A DNA stretch of 64,000 nt, taken from contig JAFFSR010000314.1 in NCBI GenBank assembly GCA_017163975.1, positions 4,438,001 to 4,502,000 on the forward strand, given 5' to 3'. A program made the translations under genes and the position numbers. Origin of the DNA: Anastatus disparis (lineage: Eukaryota; Arthropoda; Insecta; Hymenoptera; Eupelmidae). Positions 35,233 through 45,977 of this stretch are shown here, piece after piece; positions within the stretch are counted from its first letter, which is position 1; every line of letters begins with the position of its first letter. A model generated the notes under the pieces. The model did no database searches and was not told where the DNA came from. It saw nothing but the letters and a program-made list of their open reading frames with translations.

Positions 35233-35856
35233 GCACAACACCTATGAGTTGCATAAAAGCTATGTACGTACAAATATATATATATATATATATATATCTG
35301 AAATGCGCTTACTCCTGAAATATTTGTTGTATCTATGACGTATTTACATTTATGTAAATATGAAAATTTTTTTCTCAATTTTTTTTATATCTCTTACTAA
35401 ACCAAAATATTCCAAATTCCACACCGATGAAAATATAGGTCTTAAGGCCACCTATCCATAAAAAAAATTTGAGACAAAAAAAAATGGTTTTTTTGAGAAA
35501 AATGCATTTTTCATTTTTTACAAAAAGTGCAATTGCACTTCCGTTTTTTTGTTAAAAAAAATAAAAGACGGTGGAATTAAAAGAGCATCCTCTGTAGCAC
35601 TGAACGAGCCTAAATTTATTTATAAAGATCACTACAGGGATAAAACCGATTAAAAAAAAAAAAAAATTTTCGATTTTTGAGAATTGAAAATTTATAAGTC
35701 ATTTTTAAAAAGTGCATAAAAACTGCATTTTTGATGATATTGAAAAATAAAAAAATATGTATACGCTTATTTTCAAAGTAGAATAATATAAAAAATTTTT
35801 AAGTAGTTCGGAGAGATAGGTGCAGTCGGTCTGCATGATTTGAGATGGAATCGGTC

Positions 35857-37540
35857 TTTTATCTTTCATATTGTTTTTTCTTTTGAATATATGTTATATT
35901 TTTGTTTCTTCATTATATGAACCATATTTTTCTATTCCTCTTCAATATATATGAAAGGTCCAAAGGAAAAAAAGAGATTGTTTAAATTTCATTTTTAAGA
36001 AAATGTAAATTTATTTTAATTTCTTCTTATAAATTGTTTTAAGTAAAATAAAGTAGTTTAAACTTATTTAAGAATACAAAAATATATGAATTGTTATTAA
36101 ACTTGAATTGTAGAAAAGTGATTTTCTTTTTTTTCCTTGGGCCCTTCATATAATATTTTATAGGATATATTAAAAAGAATCAATGTTATAAATATTCGTT
36201 TCTTTTTTTATATAAATTTATAAAATACATTATCAATTTAAAAAATCAATAAAAAAATATTTTATAATCATAGAAATTATAAACTTATTATACAAAATTT
36301 TGTTATATATTTAATTTGCTATTTATTTTTTCAATAACTTTTTTACTTCATTTCATAATATAATGCAAAGAATATTAGCAATACGTAATAAATATCTATA
36401 GTAAATTGTATTATTTGTTGTAATATAATATTTCCTTTAATTATTCTTCAATAAGTTCATGTATTTTTAATCTAAACTGAATAATTTGATTCACTATATG
36501 TTCGAAGTAATATGTTACATCATTCCAATTTTCAAAATAAAGCATTTCACGTTCAATACTGATATAATTATTAATCACTTCATTTAATAGCGAAAAAGGG
36601 CCCAGCGGGGTAAGCATGTCTGAAGTGTCCTTGACAAGATCGCCATCCAAACTTGACGGACCTTTTCATCGTCGAAAGTTATGAACTCGGCCAAATTTTC
36701 AGACCTCTAAACTCACCTGGAACGAAATGGAACGACATTTTGTATTTTTCAGTTTTTTGGTTCTAATAGCTTTTTTACCCAAATTTTCAAAAAAATTCCA
36801 GGAAGTAAAAAGAAAAATATTACTAAAACCAGTAAATTTACACAAGGAAAAAACTTTTTACTGAAAATTCAAATTTTGGCAACTGTTTGAAAATTTTAAA
36901 TTAGTACATTCTTGCCCCATTTATACCTTCAATTATGAAAAAATTCTGAGATGTTTCTTGTAGCGAAAAAAATATATATGCATATTTTCTAATTTTTCAA
37001 GTTAGTAGAAGGTGGTCAAAAAAATTGAAAACCATATTTTTAAGCATTTTTGCATATTTATAGACTTAAGGATAAGCTAGGGTACTGTCAAAGGAGATAT
37101 TAAGTCTTAAAATTGACTCTAACATCTTGCCCAAACTTAAAGAATGCATTATGAACATTGTGCAACAATCTCCCATCAGTAAATTGAAGCTGTAATCTGT
37201 AAAAACCGCATTGAGCATAAAATCTATACAAACAGATTATTCCCAAACAAATAAGAATTAAGCATAGTTTTCGAAACAGTGCAATCATAAACGAATAATC
37301 ATAATTGCAGCGTTTTTGCAATTACTTTAACTGTTGCAATACTTTATAATTTAAGTCCTTGTTGTTTGAAATATAATATTTCTCAAATGCGATTACATTT
37401 ATTAAGAATTTTTGAAAGGCAACAAATCAGAATTTTTCAAGTTTTACATAATTATAATAATGCAAATATTAATTACGATAATCCACCGAACATGATAAGA
37501 ATAAGTTTTTGTCACAAACCATGTTTAAATAAAGGCTGAT
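35857..37540. other. AT-rich stretch, no convincing gene
   Basis: Two minus-strand frames (36441-36650 and 37100-37321) start only at TTG and have no recognised motif. A less AT-rich patch at 36595-36740 (GGGCCCAGCGGGGTAAGC) may be a decayed exon. Nothing can be named. Confidence 0.4.
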
Positions 37541-38035
37541 TCCATTTCGAATCGAATAGCCTGTATACAATCAAGTCACCAATCACTGCACCGATGGAGT
37601 ATGTTATTCTACTCTGAAAATAAGAAGGCACGTATTTTTTCTTTTTGCTGAAATATTAAAATTGCATAAGATATGCACAATTGAAAATCGCATACAAAAA
37701 CTAAGTGTTCAAACTGAAAAAATTGACAATATTTTTAGAGGGCTATCGTTTTACCAATTTTCAATGAATTTTGGTAAACCCTTTTTTGTTTCATTCTGTT
37801 TTGAGCCCTCTTCAATTCAGTGCAAGAGATTTTTAAAAAACTAAAAAATGACTGAGATGTATGCATTTTATCAAAAAATGCACTTTTTCTCAAAAAAACC
37901 ATCTTTTTTTGCTGAAAATTTTTGGGCTGATAGAAGATCAAATTACCTATCTAATAATACCTGTTTGATCCCGTATTTTTTTTTCAAAACCGAGAAAACA
38001 ATTCGCAAATTTTATTGTTGAAAAATGCTTGTATA
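37541..38035 (+). mobile_element. Diverged end of an element related to the 2.2-kb palindrome
   Basis: GCTGATTCCATTTCGAATC, then TTATTCTACTCTGAAAATAA and CTCAAAAAAACCATCTTTTT, follow the same order as the left arm at 33624-34010 (GACCGATTCCATCTC, TTATTCTACTTTGAAAATAA, CTCAAAAAAACCATTTTTTT). Only one end is present. Confidence 0.6.
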
Positions 38036-38142
38036 TACGTTCGGAAGTCTTAAGCAATCTACATTCAAACGCTGTCGCATGCTTCCCTCATCATTTGCAT
38101 ACATTCGTATTTGTATGTATGTTTATACTATCAATAGTGATA

Positions 38143-38341
<199 letters not shown>

Positions 38342-38629
38342 TGTAAGTAAGGGGGTTTATTGTATGCGATGTTGTTGTGTGATATATCGGTATTGATGTG
38401 CATGTGGTTCAGTTTATCTGTGGGTCGTGTGATTATGTATCAGCGTATGTGAACATTGGCGTATTAGTCTATTGGTGTCCGTGTGGATTAGTTTTTGTTG
38501 ACGTGTATATGCGTTAATGTGTGTAAATGTTGATGTGCGTTTGGTGATTTGTATATATGAGTGATGGTTGGGTTGCGTGTGTTTTAATGTGTGTATATCC
38601 CATATGGAAAAAATTTCTGGAAATGATTG

Positions 38630-38862
38630 TAGATGAGTGTTAATAACTGTAAATAAATGCAAATAACTGTAAATAACTATAAATAAGTGTTAAAAAATGT
38701 CGTAATTGAGACATGAATAACAGTTATTTACAGTTATTTTCAGTTATTCACTATTATTTATAATTATTTACAGTTATTTACACTTATTAACAGTTATTTA
38801 CATTTATTTACTTTTTTTTACAATTATTCACGATTATTTACGATTATTTATAGTTTTTATTT
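38630..38862. repeat. Inverted arrays of a second 10-bp unit
   Basis: At 38630-38700 units such as AAATAACTGT run in one orientation. At 38728-38862 the complement, CAGTTATTTA, runs about thirteen times in the other, with a roughly 27-bp spacer. It is the same foldback layout as the giant element but has an unrelated unit sequence. Confidence 0.75.
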
Positions 38863-38863
38863 T

Positions 38864-39425
38864 TACTACGTTTTTATTAACTCGCTTTGGTGTCTGTCTG
38901 TCTGTCTGTTCGGTACAAATTTTGCAACCGATTGTAAACTTATTTCCCGATGAGCTAGAGACTTGAAATTTTAAATATAGCTCAGAACTGGATGACAATG
39001 CAATATTATAAAAAAATATATATATCTACCGAACAATATATTAATATATTCAATCATATACGGAGATGTTGGCAAAATTAAAGATATGAAGATTTTATAT
39101 ATAGATACACTTTTAACATTAGTGTCTAAACATCTTAGAAAATTTTAAAAATCCTTTCTTGATATATTAATATATTAATATATTCAATATTATATTTTTG
39201 CACGCATTGTTGGATAATATAATTAAAAATATATATTCCCACCAAAAAATATATTAATATATTTAATTATATACGGAGATATTGGCAAAATTGAAGATTA
39301 GAAGATTTTATATATAGATATACTTTTAACATTATTTATTTTTCATTTTATTACACATCATTTTATACTTTTTGGTTCATTATAAAAACGTAGTACATTA
39401 AAAATTTTTTTTTTATTTTTAATAT
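38864..39425 (+). repeat. Second copy of the 3.9-5.8 kb element interior
   Basis: Matches 4120-4680 closely (CTACGTTTTTATTAACTCGC, (GTCT)n, TCGGTACAAATTTTGCAACC, ATATACGGAGATGTTGGCAA). It then jumps to the sequence of 5250-5357 (TTATACTTTTTGGTTCATTA). It is an internally deleted copy without the terminal arms. Confidence 0.85.
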
Positions 39426-39914
39426 TATTTACTTTAAACTCGAAAATTAAAGATTCAAATGTCACCTCTTATTTTATAGTACAAAGAAGTGCCGAAACTC
39501 TAAATATATATAAAATTTCTCACACTAAGCAAACTAAAATGTTATGAACAATAAACACGAAAAACTTAAAATTTTAAAAATGGGATTTTTATAATTTTAT
39601 AATAACTTATATCGAACCCGCCATGCGACATATAAAGTTCTAAATAATTAAATTTAAGTATATATTAAGAAGAAAAAAATAAGCCATGTTGAATTAACTT
39701 TAGTTGAAAATTCCAAATGTAGTTATTTCTCATCAAATCGTTAAATTTTGAACTTCAAGATTAAGTTACTCTGACCTCTGAAATCCTATTGAACTGAAAC
39801 TTTGGTAAAATTACTTTTTTCAAGATACTTTTAGGGGGGAGCGGGGCAGATACCAAAGTGCAGTAAGATCGGCTGACCCCGGTGTGCAACTTTTGAAAAA
39901 AAAAATATTGGACA

Positions 39915-39954
<40 letters not shown>

Positions 39955-41090
39955 AAACAAAACTTTTATTTGGTACACACATTGCAATACTTAAATTTTA
40001 TTAAATTTAATATTTCATGTAACAAGAATCGTGTGATATTTGGAAATAGTCAATTGACTTTTTTGAAACAATATAATTCCGATCTTTACAAGTGTATTTC
40101 ATAAACGAAATTATTTATCGTTTATGAAATACAATTGTAAAGATTTTCCAATCGGATATAAATATAGAATTTGCTTCTAACATCTTGTACGTGAAAAATG
40201 TTTTTTTAATATTTATGAGATACATAGGATATACGGAACAATGAAACGTGCTAAGTGTTCAGTGTTGGCTATAAATTTGAATCGAAATTGGAACTTGACA
40301 ATCTTCACATTTTAAAAATAATATCATCTTAAAATTTTAAGAATTATTCATAATATAGAGTCGAAAAAATTTGAAATTTAACTTATACTAAGATTTGAAA
40401 ACAGAAATAATAAGATAAGTTAACTTATAAAATTTTCGTGAATATCCTAGCATTTCTGAATGGTTGATTGATATGAAACCTTTAAAATTGTATTTGAAAA
40501 ATATTATTTTATGTTTTAAAAAGAGATCTTACACTTCCATAGTCATCATTTCGTCTTTATGAATTAGTTCTATTGAAAATTTTTTAAAATAAAAATAATA
40601 ATCAAGAAAAGTAGTAAATCATTTAAGAAATTAAAATTAAATTATTCAAGATAATAGCATTTAGAAATTTATCTTATATTGATTTAGAATAAATATTAAT
40701 AATTTATAATAATTACATGCTTTCTGACACTTATGTGATTTACACTATTAGTTTTTGAATAGATAGAACATGAGATGAAATACAGAAACCTTTAAAATCA
40801 TTATTTACATCGCTATGAAAATATTTACATATTATTATTTTAATTAAAATTTAGTATCCAAATTTTGATTCTACTATAATGACATATAATTAATCCTTTT
40901 TCATAAAAATATAAAAATTGTGTTTAGTATAAAACTGCGATATTAAAATTCATAAGTTGGATAATTCTTTTATATTTTAAAATTGGTTATTCATACATGT
41001 TAATATAAATCATGAAAATCCAACTATCTGCACGATAAAAAGCAGATAGTAAAAAAAAACATAAGTTAAAAGGGTACGAGCAATAGACAC
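39426..41090. other. AT-rich stretch, no gene seen
   Basis: AT-rich sequence with a less AT-rich patch at 39834-39895, a (TA)n run at about 39918-39952, and a small hairpin near 41020-41050 (ACTATCTGC ... GCAGATAGT). No coding signal. Confidence 0.5.
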
Positions 41091-41464
41091 ACACAAAAAA
41101 AAGGATTAGAATAGCACTAAGGAAATGTACGCAATAGAACGCGCACGCGATCGCCCGGCACACACGTCACAAAAGAAAGAAATAAATTATATTATTTTAA
41201 TTAACAATCATGCACTCGCAACAACACGAGGCTTTTCTAAGCACAATAAAATAAATTATAGAATAGTGAATCTATCTATTTTCACTCACTCAAGTTTTCG
41301 GTATTCGCAACACAAAAAAATACTACGCAATATCGCAAGTCGTAAAGGCTCTTTACTACTCGCTGACGACAGAAAGAATGACACAATGGCGTTTTCTTCC
41401 CGTCTACCCAGCTTTGTTTCTTTTGCTGTACACTGCACGCGCCGCAAAAGAGAGACAAACGATC
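41091..41464. other. Less AT-rich block of unknown role
   Basis: Contains CGCGCACGCGATCGCCCGGC near 41140 and GCACGCGCCGCAAAAGAGAG near 41435. Overlapping frames on both strands have no recognised domain. Together with 42422-42640 it forms one block once the MITE at 41469-42417 is taken out. It could be a promoter/5' UTR region, but no transcript evidence is visible. Confidence 0.35.
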
Positions 41465-41468
41465 CTTA

Positions 41469-42417
41469 AGAAGGGGCCAAACTATCTGTCTTTGTCTAAT
41501 AGCGTTTTTCATCATTTATATAAACACTATTCGGTATAACAAGAAAAAAATAGCAGCCCCCGCTAGATATTAGTATAATAAGTAAATTTTGTAATAAAAA
41601 TCAAATTTTTTACCGCATAGTTTTTGACTAATTAGAGACCTACTAGCAATCTAGAATATAACCAACGAAGATAGACGCTTATAGAAGCGTACTCTTAAAT
41701 GGGAAATTTCTGCCAAAAATGAGTTACCCAGCTACTGAGGGCGCCACTAGATCCCATGTATTTTTATATCTATATATATCAAATTTTTCATATGTATAGA
41801 TATACAAACAATGTTAAAGTGTTACCCAGCGTATCGGACGAAAAATTTAACCCAGAAGTACGCTTCTATAAGCGTCTATCTTCGTTGATATAACCTATCT
41901 TTTTTTGGTATGTCTCTAATTATTAAAAAAACTACGCAGTAAAAAAATTTGTTTGTTATTACAAAATTTACTAATTATACTAATATCTAGCGGGGGCTGC
42001 TATTTTTTTCTTGTTATAAAGGATAGTGTTTATATAAATAATAAAAAAACGCTATTAGACAGGGACAGATAGTTCGGCCCCTTTTTAACGGACCCAGGCT
42101 CAGCTACTCGAGTCAAGCTGCTTGCTATCTATATAAGTGCACAGTAAGTAAATTTTGTAATAAAAATCAAATTTTTTACCGCATAGTTTTTGACTAATTA
42201 GAGACCTACTAGCAATCTAGAAAATAACCTATCTTTTTTGGTATGTCTCTAATTATTAAAAAAACTACGCAGTAAAAAAATTTGTTTGTTATTACAAAAT
42301 TTACTAATTATACTAATATCTAGCGGGGGCTGCTATTTTTTTCTTGTTATAAAGGATAGTGTTTATATAAATAATAAAAAAACGCTATTAGACAGGGACA
42401 GATAGTTCGGCCCCTTC
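41469..42417. mobile_element. TTAA-flanked foldback MITE with internal duplication
   Basis: GAAGGGGCC (41469) and GGCCCCTTC (ending 42417) are each bordered by TTAA (41465-41468, 42418-42421). The arms share TCTAATAGCG, TAGCAGCCCCCGCTAGATAT and ACAAAATTTACT in inverted order. A 333-bp segment is tandemly duplicated (41581-42146, which includes a later insertion, and 42147-42479). Confidence 0.75.
41663..41887. mobile_element. 225-bp MITE nested in the TTAA MITE (hAT-like ends)
   Basis: CAACGAAGATAGACGCTTAT and its complement bound the element, with ATATAAC on both sides (41656-41662, 41888-41894). The second tandem copy lacks it at 42221 (CTAGAAAATAACCTATC). The CARNG-type start and 7-8 bp duplication fit hAT elements. 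No coding capacity. Confidence 0.85.
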
Positions 42418-42421
42418 TTAA

Positions 42422-42640
42422 CGGACCCAGGCTCAGCTACTCGAGTCAAGCTGCTTGCTATCTATATAAGTGCACAGTATACGTGCTTTGGATATTTGCG
42501 CGTGTGTGCCAACGATCTTGGGCTTATAGTTTTAAATATTTGACTTGCGTCGTCTGCTTTCCGTCGTGCTAGTAGTTGGATGCTCCCTTCTGTCGTCTAT
42601 ATGTGCCACAAATACATACACAAGTAATATAGCCGATTTA
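42422..42640 (+). promoter_or_regulatory. Possible promoter: TATATAAG with GC-richer flank
   Basis: CTATCTATATAAGTGCACAG (TATATAAG at about 42464) is followed by GC-richer sequence (TTTGCGCGTGTGTGCC, ACTTGCGTCGTCTGC) but by no identifiable start codon or gene. The same TATA-containing segment is in the first tandem copy at about 42130. Tentative. Confidence 0.3.
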
Positions 42641-43500
42641 CCATGTTACAACTATAAAGCGGATGCAAATTTTTAAACAAAACAGACGAAACTGCTTATA
42701 ACTCGCAAAAAGTCTAGCGTTGTTTTTTTTATGATTTTATGTAAAAAAAATATCCCAAAGTTATGCTAAGTCCTGGCCTTCACCAGGACTAAATAAAAGT
42801 GTATGATTTTATTATGTTGAATATTTTTGTAAGATTTTAAATATGAATTTGAATTAATTTGGAATAATTGAATTAATTATTAAATTATAATTATGAAAGA
42901 TGAATATATGTATAATCTAGTGGTGAATTGAACTCCACCAATATGTAATTGAGTAAACCGTTCTCACAATTGAACTATATTGAAGAATATTTATTTAGAG
43001 TACTTGAATAGAGAATATATAAATTGAATATTCTTACCTTGATTGATTCAAGTAGATGAAGGTTGGATGCAGACAGACAAAGAATAGATATAGGCAGGAT
43101 TTGAAATAAGACTCGAGTCGAATATAAGAAACTTTTAAGATATTTATTGACACTTGTAAAAATAATTAATATTGAATACAATAACTTTATTTGAATTTGA
43201 ATTTGAATTTAAATTTGAATTACAGGATTCATGACTCGGTACCAACGATGATCCTGGGGTAGTGCCGACTGTCGTTAATTTCAGTCGGCTTTTATAAGAT
43301 TTATCTTGACATAATTTCATTAAGTAATAAGTGGATCTTGCTTGTTTTATGATTTAATAATTTCGAAGTCAACGAATTTCGTTGCTAAATATCAACTTAA
43401 AGCTTCTTTACTGCTTAGGTTAAGACATTCTTTTATTGTTCGATGACTGTTTAATTAGTTCATCAATATCATGTTAAGAAAAAGATATTTAGAAATTATA
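42641..43500. other. AT-rich stretch with small hairpins, no gene seen
   Basis: Includes GTCCTGG...CCAGGAC (42770-42789), a GAATTT repeat (43188-43222) and CCGACTG...CAGTCGG (about 43267-43290). No coding signal. Confidence 0.5.
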
Positions 43501-43537
43501 AATTAAAAAGTAATATAAAAGATACGTTGTGACGTAA

Positions 43538-43728
43538 CACCTTGGGGCTCAAAAGATTGTATATCAGAAGGATAGTCAATCGTAAAAACAAAACAGTTAT
43601 CGAACAATTTACAGATAATTATTACCAGCTTAATTGATAAATATACATATTTTTCTATTTGAATAGATACTAATGCACAAGGGTACGTTTTATTTCTTAC
43701 ACCTTGGGGCTCAAAGATTGTATATAAA
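43538..43728 (+). repeat. Direct repeat CACCTTGGGGCTCAAA
   Basis: ACACCTTGGGGCTCAAA...GATTGTATAT occurs at about 43539 and 43699. The minus-strand frame that reads through both (43503-43817) has no recognised domain. Confidence 0.7.
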
Positions 43729-43901
43729 CAATTGTAATAAGTAGTAAAATATATTTTACAATGATTTTGGTGTGTTTTACAAAAGGTGAATAACATATTG
43801 CTAATGCAATTCAGCAAAATAAAATGACAATTCGATATGTCTTACAAAATATAGGTGAATGACATGTAGGTGTAAATTTTTTTCTTAATGATTTTTGCGT
43901 G

Positions 43902-43908
43902 TATATAA
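43902..43908 (+). promoter_or_regulatory. TATA box ahead of the small spliced ORF
   Basis: TATATAA lies 33-39 bp upstream of ATG 43941. Transcription starting at the usual spacing of about 30 bp would leave almost no 5' UTR, so this is only a candidate. Confidence 0.35.
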
Positions 43909-43940
43909 GTGCAAAATTTATTAGTTTGAACATAGTCGAC

Positions 43941-44103
43941 ATGGATTTCCCGAGGAGACAGTACGCTCAAATCTGCGTAAGTACTATTTACATTTTATAT
44001 TTTAACATATTAAAATTGATCTTAAATAAAAAAATTAACATTTAAACTTTTAATAAATTATTTTTTTCTAATTTTAAATGTTATTAGTATTTTTATTTTT
44101 ATA

Positions 44104-44157
<54 letters not shown>

Positions 44158-44421
44158 CTTTTTATTTTTTTTTAAATTTTGTATTTCTGTTAAATATATT
44201 TATTTATTGAAAGAGTTATTCATGTTGTATAAACACAGTACTAGCGTAGGCATGATTTTAAGTTTACCAGTGTTCTTAATATTAATATGTATTAATAAAC
44301 TTTTCTTTTTCTGTTACAGTTTCGAGATTGGCAACTAACAAGATCGTTCCGGGCCATGAATAGAGATTACAACGATCTATGGTGGTCTGGGAATCATACC
44401 CCAATTGCTTTTGATGTGTAG
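43941..44421 (+). CDS. Small two-exon ORF of unknown function
   Basis: Exon 1 (43941-43976) reads MDFPRRQYAQIC and ends at a consensus donor, GTAAGTAC. The intron contains a (TA)n tract and ends in TTTTCTTTTTCTGTTACAG. Exon 2 (44320-44421) continues in frame as FRDWQLTRSFRAMNRDYNDL to TAG 44419-44421, giving about 46 residues rich in Arg and Trp. An overlapping frame (44360-44545) also looks protein-like (RIFDGTNIVKTGQLF, LWEDIDLGAIPFHGERWD). So the real exon may include a frameshift, or the second frame may be the ancestral one. A minus-strand frame (44282-44554) also spans it. I recognise no family. Confidence 0.4.
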
Positions 44422-44559
44422 AATATTCGATGGAACCAACATTGTTAAGACCGGACAACTGTTTCCAAGTCATCCTCGTCAAATCAATCTCTGGGAAGAT
44501 ATTGATCTCGGGGCTATTCCATTTCATGGCGAAAGGTGGGATTAGATATGTCAAACTCT

Positions 44560-45460
44560 ATGTTAATTTATTTCATGTATAAACTTGTAAATTTCCTCTC
44601 TTCTCTTTTTTTTTCTTTTTCTTGGAATATATATGTACATATTGTTAAAATAAATATTGTTTTCATTTATTTTCCTTATATCATATTCCTTATCCTTATT
44701 TTATTTAGCAATAATATAAAGAGAAAAATTTATAAGTCTTATAAATAATAATATTAAAGTTGAATTCAAATATTTTTAAATTCATAATTTATTAATTGTT
44801 TTCTTTAATGAGTAAAAATAATGCTAAGTTATTTGATGAATTATAAAATTTACTTAGATTATTTGTATAATTTTAATTGTAACAATCCTTTTGTTTTTTT
44901 TTTGTTTAATTTTAAAAATATGATTCTGAAATATGCTATATTTTTATAATGCTTGAATATATATGAATGACATATGATTAGTGTCATTCACCCCTTCCCG
45001 CACAAAGTTGAATCGGAACCGATTCAGCAAATAAAACAAAAGATTGTTTTACAATGAACGTAAAATTAACTTCTTAATAAACTTAAAGTATCAATTTTTT
45101 AAATTGTAGTTCCATAAAAGACTTATCTCTTATAAAATTATAACTTTACTCTATATCTTTTTGTTAGATTATTTCTTAAATAATATGCTAAATAATGCAA
45201 CTAGTAAAATAATTAATTTTTTTTTATCATCTCAGTTTCCTCCTTATCTTTCTTATATGTATTCATAGAAGGTTAAGATTTCGATGAATAATATTTAAAA
45301 TCTAAATCAAATATGTGCTTACTAAAGTATATAGATAAATGACACGCAGAAAATAGTATATTGTGTAACGAGTGAGGTTTAACTAAACCGAACGAGTTGC
45401 ACGTACTATTTTTTCTTATAAGTGCTGGACACATATGATAAAATGAAATTGGCATGCTGG
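44560..45460. other. AT-rich stretch, no gene seen
   Basis: AT-rich. Contains GTGTCATTCACC at 44981, the complement of GGTGAATGACA at 43854, which brackets the small spliced ORF. Confidence 0.4.
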
Positions 45461-45463
45461 GGC

Positions 45464-45494
45464 ACGGGAGGGGGGGGAGTAGCCCCCCCCCCCA
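45464..45494. repeat. G-run/C-run hairpin
   Basis: GGGAGGGGGGGGAGTAG is followed at once by a run of about a dozen C, giving a potential very stable hairpin, or G-quadruplex/i-motif, in AT-rich surroundings. Confidence 0.8.
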
Positions 45495-45977
45495 TTAAAA
45501 AATATTTGTTGGTAAATAAAAAAAAATTTATACAAAAATATTAATTTTTATTAGAAAAAAACATTTTTATTCATTAAATTAAATTAACAAATTTAATGAA
45601 TTTATATTTTTAATTACAATATTTATATTAATAAAATTTGGTACTTTACAAATATATTAATTTTTATTAGGAAAAACCATATTTTTATTGATTAAATTAT
45701 ATAAACAAAACTTAATAAATTTACATTTTCAGGTACATAATATTTATAATATGAATTTATGTTTTAAATCACAAAATATATAAAAGCAAGTTTTATGTGT
45801 AAGTTACAAAATATGTAAATACAAATTACAATGAATATAAGAACAAGTTTTTTATAAATTATTAGATATATAAAAATAGATTCACTTTTTTTACTATACC
45901 ATTTGCAAAAACATCTTTATAATTTTAATTACAAAATATAGAAAAATAGATTGACATTATCAATTTTAAAAAGATAG

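Larger units (their letters stand above)
33624..35856. mobile_element. 2.2-kb palindromic element, GACCGATTCCATCTCAAATC ends
   Basis: The left end GACCGATTCCATCTCAAATC (33624) is mirrored at 35837-35856. Arms of about 1.04 kb (33624-34663 and 34817-35856) are nearly identical, around a 153-bp spacer. TTTT precedes and follows the element and may be a target duplication. The arms carry the 3' coding end of an HGKG-type protein, so the element looks like a transposon whose terminal part became inverted-duplicated and lost the rest. Confidence 0.85.

Noticed and set aside
36441..37321. Two minus-strand frames (70 and 73 codons)
   Set aside because: They begin only at TTG, have no motif or splice context, and adjacent frames look equally plausible.
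43503..43817. 104-codon minus-strand frame
   Set aside because: Spans a direct repeat (CACCTTGGGGCTCAAA) in AT-rich DNA; no recognisable domain.
44282..44554. 90-codon minus-strand frame
   Set aside because: Overlaps the spliced plus-strand ORF, which has a consensus intron; kept only as an alternative in that entry.
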